Shown: positions 1-7,850 of the stretch, in pieces
Layout of the letters: every line of letters starts with the position of its first letter
Numbering within the stretch: the first letter of the stretch is position 1
DNA from: Rathayibacter caricis DSM 15933
GTDB lineage: Bacteria > Actinomycetota > Actinomycetes > Actinomycetales > Microbacteriaceae
NCBI RefSeq assembly: GCF_003044275.1
Contig: NZ_PZPL01000001.1
Span: forward strand, 2,170,001 to 2,234,000
DNA length: 64,000 nt
Direction of reading: 5' to 3'
Position numbers and translations under genes: made by a program
The notes under the pieces: model-generated
What the model saw: the letters and a program-made list of their open reading frames with translations, nothing else
Databases searched by the model: none
What the model was told of the DNA's origin: nothing

Positions 1-519
1 GATCCCCATCGCTCGGATCAGCGCGTTCGCCGTGTTGTTGAAGAGGAGGATGACCGGCTTGAAGACCGTCGTGAACGCCACCTGGAACGGCACGACCACG
101 CGCGCGGTGGCCAGCGGGAGGGCCAGGGCGAAGTTCTTGGGCACGAGCTCGCCGATCACCATCGAGAAGACGGTGGCGAGCAGGACGCCGATGACAGCGC
201 CGATGCCGGGGACGATCCCGTCGGGGACGCCGACCGAGCGCAGCGGCTCGGCGAGCAGCGACGAGATGGCGGGCTCGAACGTGTAGCCGGTGAGCAGCGT
301 GGTGAGCGTGATGCCCAGCTGCGCGCCGGAGAGGTGGGTGGAGGTGATCCGCAGGGCGGAGATCGTGGGGTCGAGGCGCTTCTCGCCGCGGGCACGGCGC
401 TCCTCGAGCTCGTTGCGGTCGAGATTGACCAGCGCGAACTCCGAGGCGACGAAGAGTCCGGTGCCGACGGTCAGGAGGAGGCCGATGACGATGCCGAGCC
501 ACTCAGGCACGCGCGTCAC
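1..519 (-). CDS. CNNM-domain (hemolysin C/CorC-like) membrane protein, 3' end beyond window
   Basis: Translation of the minus strand from a GTG at 519 gives an open frame to base 1 with no stop (173 codons seen). It starts VTRVPEWLGIVIGLLL and contains 'SEFALVNLDRNELEERR' and 'VIGELVPKNFALALP', the hallmarks of the CNNM transmembrane domain that precedes a CBS pair in the TlyC/CorC family of divalent-cation (Mg/Co) export or efflux proteins. Three hydrophobic stretches are visible in the part present; the CBS domains would lie outside the window. A second in-frame GTG at 510 is an alternative start, and no convincing Shine-Dalgarno sequence separates the two. The substrate is inferred from the family only. 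Confidence 0.8.
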   Translation of the reverse strand, partial: MTRVPEWLGIVIGLLLTVGTGLFVASEFALVNLDRNELEERRARGEKRLDPTISALRITSTHLSGAQLGITLTTLLTGYTFEPAISSLLAEPLRSVGVPDGIVPGIGAVIGVLLATVFSMVIGELVPKNFALALPLATARVVVPFQVAFTTVFKPVILLFNNTANALIRAMGI

Positions 520-674
520 CGCCGATCAGAGGGGCGGGGGCGGTGGCGCGCACCGGTTCGTGAGCGGGCGCGTCTGAGGGAGGGTCGTCCATGAGGAGGA
601 ACGGTACCGTCCGCACATCTGAGAATGCTCACAGGACCCGGATGGCCCGTGCGCGCCTCGACCCGTCTCTCCGA

Positions 675-1502
675 TCAGCGGAGTGACGGGGTCGCGACCG
701 CGGGCGCCACCGCCTCCCACGCGACGGTCACCTCCCCGAGCCGCCAGCGCCGCGGCCCGCCGAGGATCGGCCAGTCCTCCTGCAGCGCGCGGACCGAGGC
801 GATCCAGCGCTGACCGGGACCGTGGACGGCCAGCGGAGCGTTCACCGTCCACGCGCGCTCGAGTGCGAGCAGGAACGCGTGGACGCGCTCGCCGGGGACG
901 TTGCGGTGGATCAGCGCTTTGGGCAGTCGCTCCGCAGCGATCATCGGCGACGGGATCGCGCCGAGCCGGAGGGAGAGGGTCAGCGAGCGCGGCCCGTCCG
1001 CCCCGATCTCGATCCAGGTGCAGATCCTGCCGATCTCGTCGCAGGTCCCCTCGATGAGGACCCCGTCCGGCTCCAGTCGATCGGTCATGATGCGCCAGGC
1101 TCCGGCGACCGCGTCCTCGTCGTACTGGCGCAGCACGTTGAACGCCCGGATCACGCTCGCGCGCCGACCGCGGGGGAGGGGGATCTCGAAGCCGCCGCGC
1201 TCGAACGTCACGCGCGCATCCGCGGGGAAGGCGGTCCCGCCTCCCCGGACCACCTCGAGCTGCTGCCGCGCCGTGGCCACGCGGGCCGGCTCGATCTCGA
1301 ATCCGACGACCTCGACGTCGGGAACGGTCCGCACCAGCCGCCGGTGCAGCTCGAGTGTGGTGACCGCGCTCGCTCCGAACCCGAGGTCGACAACGAGGGG
1401 CCGGTCGGAGGAGCGCAGGACCGGCAGCTCGGACAGGTACCGGTCGACGCGGCGGAGGCGGTTCGTGCCCGTCGTCCCGCGGGTGACGGCTCCGATCGGC
1501 AT
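675..1502 (-). CDS. class I SAM-dependent methyltransferase
   Basis: 275-aa protein starting at the only nearby ATG (1502), MPIGAVTRGT. A Rossmann-type SAM-binding motif I is visible at residues 37-45 (VVDLGFGAS), followed by an acidic residue at the end of the next strand (VEVVGFEIEP), as in class I methyltransferases. The substrate cannot be told; the C-terminal part (RWIASVRALQEDWPILGGPRRWRLGEVTVAW) carries no motif I can assign. It is transcribed divergently from gpmA, with about 48 bp between the starts, so the two promoters must overlap. The same strand reads on into the CNNM gene after a 155-bp gap, so co-transcription is possible. Confidence 0.7.
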   Translation of the reverse strand: MPIGAVTRGTTGTNRLRRVDRYLSELPVLRSSDRPLVVDLGFGASAVTTLELHRRLVRTVPDVEVVGFEIEPARVATARQQLEVVRGGGTAFPADARVTFERGGFEIPLPRGRRASVIRAFNVLRQYDEDAVAGAWRIMTDRLEPDGVLIEGTCDEIGRICTWIEIGADGPRSLTLSLRLGAIPSPMIAAERLPKALIHRNVPGERVHAFLLALERAWTVNAPLAVHGPGQRWIASVRALQEDWPILGGPRRWRLGEVTVAWEAVAPAVATPSLR

Positions 1503-1538
1503 GGGGATCAGCGTATCCGCGGGCGAGGGGGCCGCCTC

Positions 1539-1550
1539 TAAGCTGGACGC
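1539..1550 (+). promoter_or_regulatory. -10 box of a probable leaderless gpmA promoter
   Basis: TAAGCT (1539-1544) fits the actinobacterial TANNNT -10 consensus and ends six bases before the ATG at 1551. There is no Shine-Dalgarno sequence in front of the ATG, so transcription probably begins at or next to the A of the start codon. Confidence 0.5.
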
Positions 1551-2303
1551 ATGTCCGAGACCTACACTCTCATCCTCGTGCGCCACGGCAACAGCGAGTG
1601 GAACCAGAAGAACCTGTTCACCGGCTGGGTCGACGTGCGGCTCACCGAGCAGGGCGTCGCGGAGGCGACCCGCGCCGGCGAGCTCCTGACCGAGGCGGGG
1701 CTGCACCCCGACGTCGTCTACACGTCGCGTCAGACCCGAGCCATCCAGACCGCGAACATCGCGCTCGAGGTGGCCGACCGCCTCTGGATCGACGTCAAGC
1801 GCTCCTGGCGCCTGAACGAGCGCCACTACGGGGCACTGCAGGGCAAGGACAAGGCGCAGACCCTCGCCGAGTACGGCCCCGAGCAGTTCCAGACCTGGCG
1901 CCGCTCCTTCGACGTGCCGCCGCCCCCGCTCGACGACGACGACCAGTACTCGCAGGCGCACGACGAGCGCTACGCCGACCTCGGCGACGCCCTGCCGCGC
2001 ACCGAGTCGCTGAAGCTCGTGATCGAGCGGATGCTCCCGTACTGGGAGTCGGACATCAAGCCGGATCTCGCCTCGGGCAAGACCGTCATGATCACCGCGC
2101 ACGGCAACTCGCTCCGCGCCCTCGTCAAGACGCTGGACGGCATCTCGGACTCGGACATCGCGGAGCTCAACATCCCGACCGGCATCCCGCTCGTCTACAA
2201 GCTCGATGAGAACTTCGAGCCGATCGGCCCCGCCGAGTACCTCGACCCGGAGGCCGCCGCCGCCGGTGCCGCGGCCGTCGCCGCCCAGGGCGCCAAGAAG
2301 TAG
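1551..2303 (+). CDS. gpmA: 2,3-bisphosphoglycerate-dependent phosphoglycerate mutase
   Basis: 250 aa. Interconverts 3- and 2-phosphoglycerate in glycolysis/gluconeogenesis through a phosphohistidine intermediate. The catalytic signature RHGNSEWN lies at residues 11-18 (phospho-acceptor His12), the catalytic Glu90 is in LNERHYG and the second His184 is in [11 protein letters not shown]. Length and motif spacing are normal for the dPGM family. The C-terminal 25 residues are an Ala-rich tail common in actinobacterial members. The start is supported by the TANNNT box six bases upstream (probably leaderless). A strong hairpin terminator follows 17 bases after the stop, so the gene is monocistronic. 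Confidence 0.97.
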   Translation: MSETYTLILVRHGNSEWNQKNLFTGWVDVRLTEQGVAEATRAGELLTEAGLHPDVVYTSRQTRAIQTANIALEVADRLWIDVKRSWRLNERHYGALQGKDKAQTLAEYGPEQFQTWRRSFDVPPPPLDDDDQYSQAHDERYADLGDALPRTESLKLVIERMLPYWESDIKPDLASGKTVMITAHGNSLRALVKTLDGISDSDIAELNIPTGIPLVYKLDENFEPIGPAEYLDPEAAAAGAAAVAAQGAKK

Positions 2304-2320
2304 GTCCCGCCACCGCGGAG

Positions 2321-2350
2321 GGCCCGCCGGATCCCCGATCCGCGCGGGCC
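2321..2350 (+). terminator. hairpin terminator of gpmA
   Basis: GGCCCGC and GGATC on the left (2321-2333) pair with GATCC and GCGGGCC on the right (2337-2350), with a 3-nt loop and a one-base bulge. The U-run is short (TT), as is usual in high-GC actinobacteria. Confidence 0.7.
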
Positions 2351-2764
2351 TTCCGCGTCTCCGGACGCACCTCCGGCTCGCTGAATCGCGCTCGGCTCGC
2401 AGGAACGGCGACGTCTCGCGAGCCGAGCCGGTTCTCGCGAGCCGGAGGTCATCCGGGACCTGCGCTCAGCGCCCGCGCTCGGATCACGGGGATCTCGATT
2501 CGCGCGCTCCGCGCGCTACTCGATCAGCAGAGGAGACGGCAGTCAGCGCGACTCGCTGAGCGGAAGACGAGCGAGTATCCGTCCCCCGAATCGGCTCGGA
2601 CGGAATCCCTGGTTCAACCGTGCAGACCGGCCGACCCCCTTAAAGGCGAACGGCCGAATCGCGTGCGAGCGATTCGGCCTAGCCGAACGCGGGACGCTCC
2701 TCGGAACGAAACCATCCCGGAAAGCCGACCGCGGCGAGGATCGCGCCGTGCGCGATCCGAGCAC
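2351..2764. other. intergenic region between gpmA and phoU, repeats only
   Basis: No convincing gene. It contains two copies of CTCGCGAGCCG (2415-2425 and 2434-2444) and a related inverted copy near 2385-2400, then a REP-like hairpin element at 2493-2529 (listed separately). The remaining frames show neither start signals nor family resemblance. The region lies downstream of both flanking genes, gpmA and phoU, which converge here. Confidence 0.6.
2493..2529. repeat. REP-like palindromic element, copy 1
   Basis: TCTCGATTCGCGCGC-TCC-GCGCGCTACTCGATCAGCA: a GCGCGC/GCGCGC stem with a TCC loop flanked by TCTCGAT and TACTCGA. A second copy in opposite orientation lies at 5723-5757 with a different but also complementary stem (GCCGC/GCGGC), which suggests that the structure rather than the sequence is kept. 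Confidence 0.6.
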
Positions 2765-3406
2765 TCAGGCGTAATCGCCTGAGATCAAGTACTGCACCTT
2801 CTTGGCGATCGAGACCGCGTGGTCGGCGAAGCGCTCGTGGTAGCGGCTGGCGAGGGTGGCGTCGACGGTGTCGGCCGCCTGCCCCTTCCACGCCTCGCTG
2901 AGCACCTTGTCGAAGACGCTGACGTGCAGTTCGTCGATCTTGTCGTCCTCGTCGCGGATCTCCTCGGCGATGCGGGGGTCCTGCGAGCGGAGCAGCTCCG
3001 TCAGCTTGTGGGCGACGACGACGTCCAGCCGGCCCATCTCGACGAAGGTCGGGCGCAGGCTCTTGGGCACGACCTTGTCGGGGAAGCGGTACCGCGACAG
3101 CTGCGCGATGTGCTCGGCGATGTCGCCCATCCGCTCGAGCGAGGCGCTGATCCGCAGGGCGGACACCACGATCCGCAGGTCGCGGGCGACCGGGTTCTGG
3201 CGGGCGAGGATGTCGATCGCGAGCTCGTCGAGGCTGATGGCCAGCTCGTCGATGCGGGCATCGCTCGCGATCACCTCCTCGGCGAGCGTGACATCGGAGT
3301 GGTTGAACGCCTGAGTCGCCTTCTCGATCGCGATCTCGACGAGTCCGGAGATCTCGACGAGGCGATCCTGGACCTCGGCCAGCTCCTGCTGGAATACTTC
3401 GCGCAT
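2765..3406 (-). CDS. phoU: phosphate signalling complex protein PhoU
   Basis: 213 aa from ATG 3406 (MREVFQQELAEVQDRLVEI). Two tandem three-helix PhoU domains are evident; the repeated E/DR..D..EHI pattern (ERMGDIAEHIAQLSRY and ERFADHAVSIAKKVQY) provides the metal-binding faces. PhoU links the Pst phosphate transporter to the sensor kinase and keeps it in phosphatase mode when phosphate is plentiful. It is divergent from senX3-regX3, exactly the partner system expected. The frame stays open 35 codons upstream, but that extension (Arg-rich, no PhoU similarity) would reach toward the senX3 promoter; the ATG chosen matches normal PhoU length. Confidence 0.95.
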   Translation of the reverse strand: MREVFQQELAEVQDRLVEISGLVEIAIEKATQAFNHSDVTLAEEVIASDARIDELAISLDELAIDILARQNPVARDLRIVVSALRISASLERMGDIAEHIAQLSRYRFPDKVVPKSLRPTFVEMGRLDVVVAHKLTELLRSQDPRIAEEIRDEDDKIDELHVSVFDKVLSEAWKGQAADTVDATLASRYHERFADHAVSIAKKVQYLISGDYA

Positions 3407-3612
3407 CTTGTGATCGACCCTCTCTGCGGCACGCACGGCGAACGGTGCCGGGTATGCGTCGCGCACCACGCGCGACGCAGCACCTGTTCCTCGACGGCGC
3501 AGGCGCAGCAATGATGACCACGGCAGGTTAACGAACGGTGCCGCGGGTTTGAACAGTACTCGACCTGCTGTCCGTCGTCCGGCATCCGGTAGGGAGACGG
3601 CCGGTGGATGGT

Positions 3613-3624
3613 TAGCCTGGGTCC
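3613..3624 (+). promoter_or_regulatory. -10 box of a probable leaderless senX3 promoter
   Basis: TAGCCT (3613-3618) ends six bases before the GTG start of senX3 at 3625, the same geometry as in front of gpmA and cysS; no Shine-Dalgarno sequence is present. Confidence 0.45.
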
Positions 3625-4794
3625 GTGGATTCGGGTGTGTTCGTGATTCTGGCGCTCGTCCTCGGCGTGGCGATCGGTGTCCTTCTGACGACCGTCTTCA
3701 CCCTCGCGGCACGGCAGGGGCGCATCGCGGCCGAGGTCGTCTCCGTCACCCTCCCGGAGGGGATCGACGCGATCATCGACGCCGTCGGCGCGCCCGCGTT
3801 CGTGACGGATCCGTCGCACAACGTCCTCAAGGCGTCGACCCGCGCGATCGCCCTCGGTCTCGTGTCGCAGGACACGCTCCTCCACCCCGATCTGGTCGCG
3901 ATCGTCGACCGGGTGCGCCGTTTCGGCGACGACATCGAGCAGGACCTCGAGCTGGCCACGAGCCCGCTCTCGGACCAGGCCGTCACCCTCGTCGTGCACG
4001 CGACCCGCCTGGGCTCCCGCTATGTGCTCGTGCTCGCCGAGGACCACACGGAGGCGCGCCGGCTCGAGGCCGTGCGCCGCGACTTCGTCGCCAACATCTC
4101 GCACGAGCTGAAGACCCCGATCGGAGCGGTGGGCCTGCTCGCGGAGGCGCTCGACTCCGCCGCCGACGACCCGACGCAGGTGCGGCGCTTCGCCCGGCGC
4201 CTGACGCAGGAGTCGCACCGGCTGGCGAAGATCACCCGCGAGATCATCGAGCTCTCGCGCCTGCAGTCCGCCGATGTCGGCGCGTCCGCCGAGCTGGTCC
4301 GCGTCGACGACATCGTCACCTCCGCCCTCGAGACGACCCACGTGCTGGCCGAGTCGCACGACGTCACCCTGGTGAAGGGCGGCATGAAGAAGGCCTACGT
4401 CGCCGGGCAGGAGAAGATGCTCGTCTCGGCGCTGCACAACCTGCTCGCCAACGCCATCCAGTACTCCCCGCCCGGCTCGCGCGTCGGCATCGGCGTGCGC
4501 TCCACCGGCGGCGTCGTCGAGATCGCCGTCACCGACCAGGGCATCGGGATCCCGGAAGAGGACCTCGACCGGGTCTTCGAGCGCTTCTACCGCGTCGACC
4601 AGGCCCGCTCGCGCCACACCGGCGGCACCGGCCTGGGCTTGAGCATCGTCAAGCACGCCGTGCAGAACCACGGCGGCGACGTCCGCGTCTGGTCCAAGCC
4701 CGGACGCGGCTCCACCTTCACCATCCGACTCCCCGAAGCAGACCCGGCGAGGACGCCCTTCGCGTCCAGCGCCCCGATAGGAGACACCGCGTGA
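3625..4794 (+). CDS. senX3: phosphate-responsive sensor histidine kinase SenX3
   Basis: 389 aa. One N-terminal membrane segment (residues about 5-27), a PAS-like region (about 45-140), then the HisKA dimerisation domain with phospho-acceptor His160 in NISHELKTP, and a HATPase_c domain with N box (NLLANAIQYSPP), G1 (DQGIGIPEEDLDRVFERFYR) and G2 (GGTGLGLSIVKHAV) motifs. It autophosphorylates and passes phosphate to RegX3. The stop overlaps the regX3 GTG by four bases (GTGA), so the two are translationally coupled. Divergent phoU supports the phosphate role. The single-TM layout matches SenX3 rather than two-TM PhoR. Confidence 0.93.
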   Translation: MDSGVFVILALVLGVAIGVLLTTVFTLAARQGRIAAEVVSVTLPEGIDAIIDAVGAPAFVTDPSHNVLKASTRAIALGLVSQDTLLHPDLVAIVDRVRRFGDDIEQDLELATSPLSDQAVTLVVHATRLGSRYVLVLAEDHTEARRLEAVRRDFVANISHELKTPIGAVGLLAEALDSAADDPTQVRRFARRLTQESHRLAKITREIIELSRLQSADVGASAELVRVDDIVTSALETTHVLAESHDVTLVKGGMKKAYVAGQEKMLVSALHNLLANAIQYSPPGSRVGIGVRSTGGVVEIAVTDQGIGIPEEDLDRVFERFYRVDQARSRHTGGTGLGLSIVKHAVQNHGGDVRVWSKPGRGSTFTIRLPEADPARTPFASSAPIGDTA

Positions 4795-5468
4795 CCAGCA
4801 TCCTGCTCGTCGAGGACGAGAGCGCCCTCAGCGAACCCCTCAGCTACCTGCTCGAACGCGAGGGCTACGACGTCACCGTCGCCGAGGACGGGCTGCGCGC
4901 CGTCACCGCCTTCGACGAGGGCGACTACGACCTGATCCTCCTCGACCTGATGCTCCCCGGCATGCCAGGGACCGAGGTCTGCCGCGAGATCCGCACCCGA
5001 TCGCAGATCCCCATCATCATGGTGACCGCGAAGGACTCCGAGGTCGACATCGTCGTCGGACTCGAGCTCGGCGCCGACGACTACGTCACCAAGCCCTACT
5101 CCACCCGCGAACTGCTCGCCCGGATCCGCGCGGTCCTCCGCCGCCGCACCGAGGACCCGGGAGAGGAGCGCATCGTCACCGCCGGCCCCGTCCGCATGGA
5201 CATCGAACGGCACACCGTCGAAGTCGACGGAGTCGAGACTCCCATGCCCCTCAAGGAGTTCGAACTCCTCGAGATGCTCCTCCGCAACGCCGGCCGCGTC
5301 CTCACCCGCGGCCAGCTCATCGACCGCGTCTGGGGCAGCGACTACTTCGGCGACACCAAGACCCTCGACGTCCACGTGAAGCGCATCCGCTCCAAGATCG
5401 AGAAGACGCCGAAGGAGCCGACGCTGCTCGTCACCGTCCGCGGCCTCGGCTACCGCTTCGACTCGTGA
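4791..5468 (+). CDS. regX3: OmpR-family response regulator RegX3
   Basis: 225 aa from GTG 4791. Receiver domain with acidic pocket (E8, D9), phospho-acceptor Asp52 in LILLDLMLPG and conserved Lys in YVTKPYS; C-terminal winged-helix domain (TPMPLKEFELLEMLLRN, RGQLIDRVWG, VHVKRIRSKIE, VRGLGYRF) of the OmpR/PhoB type. It acts as the transcriptional output of SenX3 under phosphate limitation. The chosen GTG overlaps the senX3 stop and places the first strand (TSILLVEDE) at residue 3, as in RegX3 proteins. A structured repeat begins right after the stop and may serve as the 3' end. Confidence 0.94.
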   Translation: MTSILLVEDESALSEPLSYLLEREGYDVTVAEDGLRAVTAFDEGDYDLILLDLMLPGMPGTEVCREIRTRSQIPIIMVTAKDSEVDIVVGLELGADDYVTKPYSTRELLARIRAVLRRRTEDPGEERIVTAGPVRMDIERHTVEVDGVETPMPLKEFELLEMLLRNAGRVLTRGQLIDRVWGSDYFGDTKTLDVHVKRIRSKIEKTPKEPTLLVTVRGLGYRFDS

Positions 5469-5568
5469 CGCGGGGCCTGGCGGGGCCATCTGCGGCGTTG
5501 TCGTCGGTCGCGATACCGCCGGTATCGCTCCCTCCTCCGCCTTGCAGCTGACCCCACCAGGCCCCGCG
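5469..5568. repeat. structured repeat with conserved core and complementary arms, copy 1
   Basis: Starts at the regX3 stop. Left arm 5469-5485 and right arm 5552-5568 are complementary over 17 bases with one mismatch, which becomes a U-G wobble on the minus strand. They flank a core (about 5491-5545) containing GGCGTTGTCGTCGG, the palindrome GCGATACCGCCGGTATCGC and CCTCCTCCGCCTTGC. The same core with different arms occurs twice at 28793-29009. Confidence 0.75.
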
Positions 5569-5585
5569 GTGAACTTCAGAAGTAG

Positions 5586-5698
5586 GGCCGTCGCTGCGCG
5601 ACGAGCCGGAGTCAGGGCCGTCGCTGCGCGACGAGCTGCTTCGGAGAGGCCGTCGCTGTGCGACGAGCCGCTGTGGGGGCCGTCGCTGCGCGACGAGC
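5586..5698. repeat. four spaced copies of a 21-bp repeat
   Basis: The 21-mer GGCCGTCGCTGCGCGACGAG(C) occurs at 5586-5606, 5616-5636, 5648-5668 (one T for C change) and 5678-5698, at a spacing of 30-32 bases with dissimilar spacers. Each unit contains the inverted repeat GTCGC-TGC-GCGAC. The spacing is too short and the spacers are too alike in length and content to be CRISPR; it looks like a REP-type cluster. Confidence 0.7.
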
Positions 5699-5722
5699 TG
5701 CTGCGGAGGGGGGTGCCTCCCT

Positions 5723-5757
5723 TGCTGGTCGAGTAGCCGCGGAGCGGCGTATCGAGA
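5723..5757. repeat. REP-like palindromic element, copy 2
   Basis: Inverse orientation of the element at 2493-2529: TGCTGGTCGAGTA, then a GCCGC/GCGGC stem around GGA, then GTATCGAGA. Together with the preceding units it fills the space between regX3 and the lipoprotein gene; no gene is seen between 5469 and 5866. Confidence 0.65.
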
Positions 5758-5817
5758 CCCACGTCGCCGAGGGAGGCGCATCCGCCGGCGCGGGTAGGCG
5801 GAGCCGGATCGAAACGA

Positions 5818-5851
5818 CGACGGGCCGCCCACCGGAGTGGACGGCCCGTCG
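5818..5851 (-). terminator. hairpin terminator of the lipoprotein gene
   Basis: GACGGGCCG and CCCAC (5819-5832) pair with GTGG and CGGCCCGTC (5837-5850) around CGGA. On the minus strand the hairpin is followed by TTTC. It lies 16 bases past the lipoprotein stop. Confidence 0.7.
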
Positions 5852-5866
5852 AAAAGGGGTGCGGGG

Positions 5867-6439
5867 CTACTCGCCGGCGGGGGGCTCGATCGAGTTGCCG
5901 GGCTCGGTGGTGGGGGTGGGGATCGCCGTGAAAGCGGGATCCGGCGTGGGGGTCGACGTCGGGGTGACCGACGGGGCCGGGGTGAGGGTCGAGTAGGACT
6001 CGAGGGCGTTCGTCAGGACCGGGACGAGGAGCTCCTTGCCCTCCTCGTCGCCGTACTGGAAGTAGACCGGGAAGAGGCTGCCGGGGACGGTGTCGATGCC
6101 GGGCATCGTCACGGACTGGTCCTCGGTCGGGCCGATCCGGTTCGACCCGGGGACGATCGTCACCTGGCCGTCCGTGCGGCCCTCGGCCGACTCGTACTGC
6201 ACCTCGAGCGTCTCGGTCTCGGCCGAGTCGTTGATCACGGTGACGACGAGGGTCCCCTCCTCGCCGTCGGTCGACACGATGAACGCATTGCGGATGGAGA
6301 GATCGCCGACCGTCGCACCGACTCCGTCACTCGGGTCGTAGATGGCCCGCGTCGCCTGGGGAGCGACGAGGTTGCAGCCGGCGGTAGCGAGGGCGACGCC
6401 GACCGCGAGAACGACGGATGCAGCGATACGCGCCTTCAC
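5867..6439 (-). CDS. predicted lipoprotein, function unknown
   Basis: 190 aa from GTG 6439, chosen because GGAGG lies five bases upstream. N-terminal signal peptide ([18 protein letters not shown]) ends in a lipobox LATAGC, so Cys23 would be lipidated and the protein anchored on the outer face of the membrane. The body resembles an Ig-like/DUF461-type beta domain ([17 protein letters not shown]). Last ~35 residues are a Pro/Thr/Ser-rich linker. It lacks the His/Met copper ligands of PCu(A)C proteins, so no metal role is proposed. It is a single gene, divergent from ispDF, with its own terminator. Confidence 0.75.
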   Translation of the reverse strand: MKARIAASVVLAVGVALATAGCNLVAPQATRAIYDPSDGVGATVGDLSIRNAFIVSTDGEEGTLVVTVINDSAETETLEVQYESAEGRTDGQVTIVPGSNRIGPTEDQSVTMPGIDTVPGSLFPVYFQYGDEEGKELLVPVLTNALESYSTLTPAPSVTPTSTPTPDPAFTAIPTPTTEPGNSIEPPAGE

Positions 6440-6615
6440 AGGTTCCTCCAGATCGTCGGCCCTGCTCGCCCCGGACAGGGCGACTTCACGGTGCACGAGC
6501 CGGACACCAGATTAGCGTAGCGACCCCCCGCCGCCGGTCCGACCGAGGGGGTCCTCACCTCCCGACCCCTTTGGTACTCTGTCCGCCGGCGACCGCCGGT
6601 GGAAGGACGTGCCCG

Positions 6616-7806
6616 ATGACCCCCCTCTCCTCGGAGCCCCCCACCGTCGCCGTCGTCGTCGTCGCCGCCGGCAGCGGTACCCGGCTCGGCCGCGAGAGGC
6701 CCAAGGCCTATGTGGACTGCGCCGGCCGGACGATCCTGGAGCGCAGCCTCCGCACGGTCCTCACGATCGCCGAGCCCGTCCAGGTCGTCGTGGTCGCCCC
6801 CGCCGAGCTCGTCGACGAGACGGTCTCCCTCTGCCGCGCCGCCTCCGGTTCCGACGACGTGGCGGTCACGGCCGGAGGAGCGACCCGGCAGGAGTCGGTC
6901 GGCCGCGGTCTGGCGCTCCTCGCCCCCTCCGTCGAGACGGTGCTCGTCCACGACGCCGCGCGCGCCCTCACTCCCGTCGACCAGTTCGAGCGCGTCATCG
7001 CGGCGGTCCGGTCGACCGGCGGGGGAGTGGTGCCGGGCCTGCCGGTCACGGACACGATCAAGCGGATCGGATCCGAGGGCGCGATCCTCGAGACGGTCGA
7101 CCGCGCGCAGCTCGCGGCCGTGCAGACGCCGCAGGGCTTCCCCCGCGCCCTGCTCGACGACGCGTACTCCGCCGCGGGCGCCGAGCACACCGACGACGCG
7201 GCGCTCCTCGCGGCGCACGGCCGCGGCTCCGTCGTCGTCGCCGGCGACCCCCTCGCCTTCAAGATCACCACGCCGTGGGACCTGTCGCGGGCGGAGCAGC
7301 TGCTCGCGCCGCCCGTGCCCGTCGCCGCTCCGCGGGTCGGCATCGGCACCGATGTGCACGCCTTCGACGACGCGTCGCCCCTCTGGCTCGCCGGACTGCA
7401 CTGGCCCGGGGAGCGGGGGCTCTCGGGGCACAGCGACGGCGATCCCGTCGCCCACGCGATCTGCGACGCCCTCCTCGCCGCGGCCGGGCTGGGCGACATC
7501 GGCTCGCGCTTCGGCACCGCGGACCCGCGCTTCGCCGACGCGCACGGCGAGGTGTTCCTCCGAGCCACGCGCGAGCTCGTCGAGTCGGCGGGCTTCACGA
7601 TCGGCAACGTCTCGGTGCAGCTGATCGGCAACCGGCCGAAGTTCTCGCCGCGCCGCGACGAGGCGCAGGAGCGGCTGTCGGCGATCCTCGGCGCGCCCGT
7701 GAGCGTCGCCGCGACGACCTCCGACGCCCTCGGCTTCACGGGGCGGGGCGAGGGAGTGGCGGCGACGGCGACCGCGCTCGTGCTCCCGACCGCGTCCTCG
7801 CGCTGA
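6616..7806 (+). CDS. ispDF: bifunctional IspD/IspF enzyme of the MEP isoprenoid pathway
   Basis: 396 aa. IspD half (residues about 10-235): nucleotidyltransferase that joins CTP to methylerythritol phosphate; AAGSGTRLG (17-25) with Lys30 forms the CTP site, and [10 protein letters not shown] is the second motif. IspF half (from about residue 241): cyclodiphosphate synthase, with the metal-binding pair in [33 protein letters not shown] and the conserved IGNRPK. Steps three and five of the pathway are thus fused, as in a number of bacteria. ATG 6616 is preceded by GGAAGG at nine bases; upstream in-frame codons run into the divergent lipoprotein promoter. It lies 44 bp before cysS, which has its own promoter. 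Confidence 0.96.
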   Translation: MTPLSSEPPTVAVVVVAAGSGTRLGRERPKAYVDCAGRTILERSLRTVLTIAEPVQVVVVAPAELVDETVSLCRAASGSDDVAVTAGGATRQESVGRGLALLAPSVETVLVHDAARALTPVDQFERVIAAVRSTGGGVVPGLPVTDTIKRIGSEGAILETVDRAQLAAVQTPQGFPRALLDDAYSAAGAEHTDDAALLAAHGRGSVVVAGDPLAFKITTPWDLSRAEQLLAPPVPVAAPRVGIGTDVHAFDDASPLWLAGLHWPGERGLSGHSDGDPVAHAICDALLAAAGLGDIGSRFGTADPRFADAHGEVFLRATRELVESAGFTIGNVSVQLIGNRPKFSPRRDEAQERLSAILGAPVSVAATTSDALGFTGRGEGVAATATALVLPTASSR

Positions 7807-7838
7807 TCCCGCCGCCCGGCCGCGGGCGACTCGCCCGG

Positions 7839-7850
7839 TAAACTCGCCCC
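7839..7850 (+). promoter_or_regulatory. -10 box of a probable leaderless cysS promoter
   Basis: TAAACT (7839-7844) is followed by six bases and the GTG start at 7851. The spacing equals that in front of senX3 and gpmA; no ribosome binding site is seen. Confidence 0.5.

Noticed and set aside
3527..3557. GTTAACGAACG and GTTTGAACAGT, 20 bases apart, between phoU and senX3, as a possible RegX3/PHO box
   Set aside because: The match to the GTTCA-type direct repeat is weak and only two units are seen; no more than a hint without binding data.
5586..5698. CRISPR-like array
   Set aside because: Spacing is only 9-11 bases between units, the units carry GC-rich inverted repeats and there are no cas genes.
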